Shown one piece after another: positions 60,262 through 64,000 of a stretch of DNA of 64,000 bases. Within the stretch, counting starts at the first letter, position 1. The number at the start of each line of letters is the position of its first letter. Position numbers and translations under genes: made by a program. Source of the stretch: Thermohalobaculum sp965263335 (GTDB lineage: Bacteria; Pseudomonadota; Alphaproteobacteria; Rhodobacterales; Rhodobacteraceae); assembly GCA_965263335.1 (NCBI GenBank), contig CBDHHE010000001.1, positions 5,022,001-5,086,000 on the forward strand, given 5' to 3'. The notes beneath the pieces are model-generated. The model was not told the DNA's origin. It worked only from the letters and a program-made list of their open reading frames with translations, and ran no database searches.

Positions 60262-63108
60262 CTACTCCGCGGCTTCGGCATAGCTCTCGGGCGGCGGGCA
60301 CGAGCAGACGAGGTTCCGGTCGCCGTAGACGTTGTCGACCCTGTTGACCGGTGGCCAGTACTTGTCGATCCGGAATGCACCGGGCGGGAAGCAGCCCTGT
60401 TCGCGCGAGTACGGGCGGTGCCAGTCGCCCACCAGATCCTCGACCGTGTGCGGGGCGTTCTTGAGCGGATTGTCGTCCGCCGGCAGATCTCCGCGCTCGA
60501 TGGCTGCAGCTTCTGCGCGGATGGCAAGCATCGCGTCGCAGAACCGGTCAAGCTCGGCCTTGGGCTCCGATTCCGTCGGCTCCACCATCAACGTGCCTGC
60601 AACGGGCCAGCTCATTGTAGGCGCATGGAAGCCACAGTCGATCAAACGTTTCGCAATGTCGTCGACCATGACGTTCGCGGTCTCACTGAGCGGTCGTGTG
60701 TCGAGGATGCACTCATGCGCCACCCGCCCGCTGGCGGAGGTGTAGAGAACCTCGTAGGCACCCTCGAGCCGCTTGGCGATGTAGTTGGCGTTCAGGATGG
60801 CGACCCGGGTTGCCTGGGTCAGTCCCTGGCCTCCCATGAGCAGGCAGTACGCCCAGGAGATCGGCAGGATCGACGCTGATCCGTGCTCAGCGGCCGAGAC
60901 CGCATCGCCGTCTTCGGTCGGGTTTCCGGGCAGGAAAGGGGCCAGGTGCGCGCGCACCCCGATTGGCCCCATGCCGGGCCCACCGCCACCGTGCGGAATG
61001 CAAAACGTCTTGTGCAGGTTGAGGTGACTTACGTCTCCGCCGATGCGACCGGGTTGCACGAGACCCACCATCGCGTTCATGTTGGCGCCGTCGATATAGA
61101 CCTGCCCGCCATGCGCATGGGTGATGCCGCAGACTTCGTAGACCGTCTCCTCGAACACACCGTGCGTTGACGGATAGGTGATCATGCAGGCGGCGAGGTT
61201 CGCGGAGTGCTGTTCGGCTTTCTGCCGGAAGTCTTCGAGATCGATGTCGCCATTGTCGGCAGACTTCACGACGACCACCTTCCATCCCACCATCTGGGCG
61301 GAGGCGGGGTTCGTGCCATGTGCCGAGGTCGGGATCAGGCAGACATTGCGATGCGCCTCCCCGCGCGAGGCGTGATAGCCGCGGATCGCGAGCAGACCTG
61401 CATACTCGCCCTGCGCGCCGGAGTTGGGCTGCATCGACATCGCATCGTAGCCGGTGATCTGGCAGAGCTTGTCCGAGAGATCCTCGATCAGCTCGCGGTA
61501 TCCTTCGGCCTGGTCGGCGGGCGCGAAGGGGTGCACGTCGCTGAACTCGGGCCATGTGACGGGGATCATCTCGACTGTGGCGTTCAGCTTCATCGTGCAG
61601 GAACCGAGCGGGATCATCGCGCGATCGAGCGCCAGGTCACGGTCTGCCAGGCGGCGCATATAGCGTGTGAACTGAGCCTCAGCGCGGTTCATGTGGAAGA
61701 TCGGGTGGGTGAGATACGGGCTGTCGCGCAACGCCGCATCGGGCAGGCGATACGCGCGCACCGCGGTGCTGTCGTCCTTCATGTTGCCGCCGAAGGCCCG
61801 CCAGACAGCTTCGATGGTTTCGGGGTAGGTCTTCTCGTCGAGGCTGATCCCGATCCTGTTGTCACCAACCTTGCGCAGGTTCACGCCATTCGCGACGGCG
61901 GCGTTCAGGATCACGCCTTGCAGAGCACCGACGTCGACGGTGATCGTGTCGAAAAACGCCGCGGGCTCGACGGCGAAGCCGAGCTCCTCGAGCCCGATCG
62001 CCAGGCGCACGGTCTTGCGGTGCACGCTCTGCGCGATCGCCTTAAGTCCGTCCGGTCCGTGGAAGACTGCATACATCGACGCCATCACGGCCAGCAGCGC
62101 CTGCGCAGTGCAGACGTTCGAGTTGGCCTTCTCGCGGCGGATGTGCTGCTCGCGGGTCTGGAGGGCGAGCCGGTAGGCCTTGTTGCCGCGGCTGTCGATC
62201 GAGACGCCGATGATGCGCCCCGGCATCGCGCGCTTGTGCGCATCGCGCGTCGACATATAGGCCGCATGCGGGCCGCCATAGCCGATGGGCACGCCAAAGC
62301 GCTGGGTCGAGCCGATCGCGATGTCCGCGCCCATCTCACCTGGCGATTTCAGAAGACAGAGTGCCAGCGGGTCGGCGGCGATCACAGATATCGCCCGTGC
62401 CGCGTGGAGCCGCCCGATCACGTCCGAGAAGTCGCGCACATGACCATACGTGCCCGGATACTGAAACAGCGAACCAAAGACCGTGTCGGCATCGAGCTCC
62501 TCAGGTGCTCCCACGATGACCTCAACACCGATCGGGGCCGCACGCGTGCGTACAACGGCAATGGTTTGCGGGTGGCAATTTTCGTCGACGAAAAAACCGG
62601 TCGCTTTGGTTTTGGCGATCCGCTTTGCCATCGCCATCGCCTCGGCAGCGGCCGTCGCTTCGTCAAGCAAAGATGCGTTGGCGATCTCGAGACCTGTCAG
62701 ATCGGCAATCATCGTCTGGTAGTTCAACAGCGCTTCCAGCCGGCCCTGGCTGATCTCGGGCTGGTATGGGGTGTAGGCCGTGTACCAGGCCGGGTTTTCG
62801 AGAATGTTGCGCAGGATCACCGCCGGGGTCGTGGTGCCGTAGTATCCCTGTCCGATGAGCGATGTCAGCACCTTGTTCTTGTCGGCGACCTGCCGAATGT
62901 GATGCAGGACGTCACGTTCCGACATCGGCGCACCCCAATCGAGCGGGCTTTCCTGACGGATCGCCGCGGGGATCGTCTCAGTGATCAGCGCGTCGAGACT
63001 TTCAACCCCGATGACCGCCAGCATCTCGTCCATCTCGGTGGGCGAGGGGCCGATATGGCGGCGGTTCGCAAAGTCATAGGGCTGGTAGTCCGTCAGTTCG
63101 AAGCTCAT
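60262..63108 (-). CDS. gcvP: Glycine dehydrogenase (decarboxylating), P protein
   Basis: A 948-residue single-chain GcvP, the PLP enzyme that decarboxylates glycine and passes the aminomethyl group to GcvH. The N-terminal FANRRHIGPSPTEM and the PLP-lysine block HKTFCIPHGGGGPGMGP are present. The start at 63108 is supported by GAGGACCC. It follows gcvT by 40 bp on the same strand; gcvH, normally between the two, is missing here. A glycine riboswitch, if present, would lie beyond the window's right end. Confidence 0.97.
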   Translation of the reverse strand: MSFELTDYQPYDFANRRHIGPSPTEMDEMLAVIGVESLDALITETIPAAIRQESPLDWGAPMSERDVLHHIRQVADKNKVLTSLIGQGYYGTTTPAVILRNILENPAWYTAYTPYQPEISQGRLEALLNYQTMIADLTGLEIANASLLDEATAAAEAMAMAKRIAKTKATGFFVDENCHPQTIAVVRTRAAPIGVEVIVGAPEELDADTVFGSLFQYPGTYGHVRDFSDVIGRLHAARAISVIAADPLALCLLKSPGEMGADIAIGSTQRFGVPIGYGGPHAAYMSTRDAHKRAMPGRIIGVSIDSRGNKAYRLALQTREQHIRREKANSNVCTAQALLAVMASMYAVFHGPDGLKAIAQSVHRKTVRLAIGLEELGFAVEPAAFFDTITVDVGALQGVILNAAVANGVNLRKVGDNRIGISLDEKTYPETIEAVWRAFGGNMKDDSTAVRAYRLPDAALRDSPYLTHPIFHMNRAEAQFTRYMRRLADRDLALDRAMIPLGSCTMKLNATVEMIPVTWPEFSDVHPFAPADQAEGYRELIEDLSDKLCQITGYDAMSMQPNSGAQGEYAGLLAIRGYHASRGEAHRNVCLIPTSAHGTNPASAQMVGWKVVVVKSADNGDIDLEDFRQKAEQHSANLAACMITYPSTHGVFEETVYEVCGITHAHGGQVYIDGANMNAMVGLVQPGRIGGDVSHLNLHKTFCIPHGGGGPGMGPIGVRAHLAPFLPGNPTEDGDAVSAAEHGSASILPISWAYCLLMGGQGLTQATRVAILNANYIAKRLEGAYEVLYTSASGRVAHECILDTRPLSETANVMVDDIAKRLIDCGFHAPTMSWPVAGTLMVEPTESEPKAELDRFCDAMLAIRAEAAAIERGDLPADDNPLKNAPHTVEDLVGDWHRPYSREQGCFPPGAFRIDKYWPPVNRVDNVYGDRNLVCSCPPPESYAEAAE

Positions 63109-63148
63109 CGCAGGGTCCTCGCCTGTTCTCTTTGTCGATGCGTCGGGC

Positions 63149-64000
63149 TCAGCGTCGGTAGTTGTGGGCAACGAAGGGCAGGTCGACGACCGTGGCCGGC
63201 ATGGATTTGCCGCGCACGATCAGGTCGAGCGGCGTTGCCGGCGCGGCCTGATCCGCCGCCACGTATCCCATCGCGATCGGCCCTCCGACTGAAGGGGCAA
63301 ATCCACCGCTCGTGACCGTGCCGACACTCTCGCCGCTACGCGCCGCGATCTCGGTGCCGCGCCGTGCGGGCGCGCGTCCCTCAGGTTTCAGACCGACCAG
63401 CTTGCGGCCCGGACCGTCGCTGAGTTCTCCGAGAATGCGCGTCGCCCCGGGAAATCCGCCGGTCTCGCGCCTGCGCTTCGGGATCGTCCACTGAAGGCCC
63501 GCCTCGATGGGCGACGTGTCCTGATCGATGTCGTTTCCATAAAGGCAAAGGCCCGCCTCCAGCCTCAGCGTGTCGCGTGCACCGAGCCCTGCCGGTTTGC
63601 AGCCGGGCTGCGCCAGCAATGCACCCGCGACGTCGATGGCGCTGCCGGCAGGTGTCGATATCTCGAAGCCATCCTCCCCGGTGTAGCCCAGACGCGATAC
63701 CCTGCATTCAGCACCGCAAAGCTCGAAAAGACCTGTTTCCATGAAGCCGAGCGTGACCGCGTCTGGGGCGAGTGTGGCTACAATCGCCTCGGCACCGGGA
63801 CCCTGGACGGCGAGCAGGGCACGGTCGGTGATCTCGTGCACCCTCGCGTCGCCCAGGTGCTTGCGCAGATGGGCCAGGTCTTGTTCGCGCATCGAGGCAT
63901 TCACCACCAGAAACAGGCCGTCGCTCATCATTGAGACGATGAGATCGTCCAAGATGCCGCCGCGTTCATTTGTGAAAACGGTGTAGCGTGCCTTGCCCGG
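63149..64000 (-). CDS. gcvT: Aminomethyltransferase, T protein (partial)
   Basis: The C-terminal 283 or so residues of GcvT, running off the right edge. Readable segments are GKARYTVFTNERGGILDDLIV at the edge, then RLGYTGEDGFEI and ARDTLRLEAGLCLYGNDID, characteristic of the folate-binding aminomethyltransferase. The stop at 63149 is 40 bp before gcvP. GcvT releases ammonia and transfers the methylene group to tetrahydrofolate. Confidence 0.95.
   Translation of the reverse strand, partial: PGKARYTVFTNERGGILDDLIVSMMSDGLFLVVNASMREQDLAHLRKHLGDARVHEITDRALLAVQGPGAEAIVATLAPDAVTLGFMETGLFELCGAECRVSRLGYTGEDGFEISTPAGSAIDVAGALLAQPGCKPAGLGARDTLRLEAGLCLYGNDIDQDTSPIEAGLQWTIPKRRRETGGFPGATRILGELSDGPGRKLVGLKPEGRAPARRGTEIAARSGESVGTVTSGGFAPSVGGPIAMGYVAADQAAPATPLDLIVRGKSMPATVVDLPFVAHNYRR

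Noticed and set aside
61207..63315. A 700-codon open frame on the plus strand
   Set aside because: Antisense to gcvP, which has full motif support; the frame shows no recognisable domain.
1..64000. tRNA, rRNA, CRISPR arrays, insertion sequences
   Set aside because: I looked for T-loop sequences, regularly spaced repeats and transposase motifs and found none I could support.

Overview
The window is about 64 kb of GC-rich bacterial chromosome with dense coding, short intergenic gaps and many start/stop overlaps. Gene content and order point to an alphaproteobacterium, most likely Rhodobacterales-like. The grounds are fabI-fabB-fabA next to a divergent Fur/Irr-type regulator, yidC-MOSC-yihA, TPR-ispE facing a polyprenyl synthase, phaA-phaB with divergent phaR, a single-chain GcvP, and a PanE-LeuC-LeuD-HAD operon. 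This placement is inference from synteny and protein motifs. I saw no rRNA, tRNA, CRISPR array, transposase or prophage.

Layout. 0-3 kb: the 3' end of an ArsR-type regulator, two tandem paralogous short-chain dehydrogenases, and hemF. 3-7 kb: a translationally coupled pair of ABC exporter half-transporters. 6.8-12.8 kb: GNAT, engB, MOSC protein, yidC and a third ABC exporter, all on the minus strand. 12.9-18.1 kb: MFS transporter, GST-like protein, a small unknown protein and a large Cys-type formate dehydrogenase alpha subunit preceded by a perfect 16-bp palindrome. 18.1-22.2 kb: an accessory stretch with two SAM methyltransferases in visibly less GC-rich DNA, a palindromic repeat cluster, a winged-helix protein with an inverted repeat over its start codon, a VOC protein and an uncharacterised Cys-motif protein. 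22.2-25 kb: a lipoprotein, then a ferredoxin and SBP56/methanethiol oxidase pair.

25-33 kb: unsaturated fatty-acid synthesis (fabI, fabB, fabA), the Irr-like regulator, a TPR protein, an SH3-domain protein, a glyoxylate/hydroxypyruvate reductase, a GNAT enzyme and a 518-residue PHA synthase. The synthase looks like a fusion of a PhaE-like segment to a class III PhaC. 33-43 kb: TPR protein, ispE, polyprenyl diphosphate synthase, DUF2007, a TrmN6-like methyltransferase, an M20 amidohydrolase, a YdcH-like protein, a DUF302 protein, a glutamine amidotransferase, a LysR regulator and a 58-residue protein. 43-47 kb: PHA precursor supply (phaB, phaA), the regulator phaR, an EAL protein and tag.

47.6-60 kb: catabolic genes. 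One operon is PanE-like, LeuC/LeuD-like and type II haloacid dehalogenase, followed by MAPEG. Nearby are an MmgE/PrpD protein, two DMT transporters, a NIPSNAP protein, an orphan molybdenum hydroxylase large subunit, a crotonase-fold protein lacking both catalytic glutamates, and a CaiB-type CoA-transferase. 60-64 kb: gcvP and gcvT (cut by the window edge), with no gcvH between them.

Together, phaA/phaB/phaC/phaR form a complete PHB synthesis and control set, split between 32-33.7 kb and 42.8-45.6 kb. The most unusual items are the PhaE-PhaC fusion, the dyad-rich phaA-phaR intergenic region, the palindrome before formate dehydrogenase, and the catabolic cluster whose LeuD- and crotonase-like members have altered active-site motifs.
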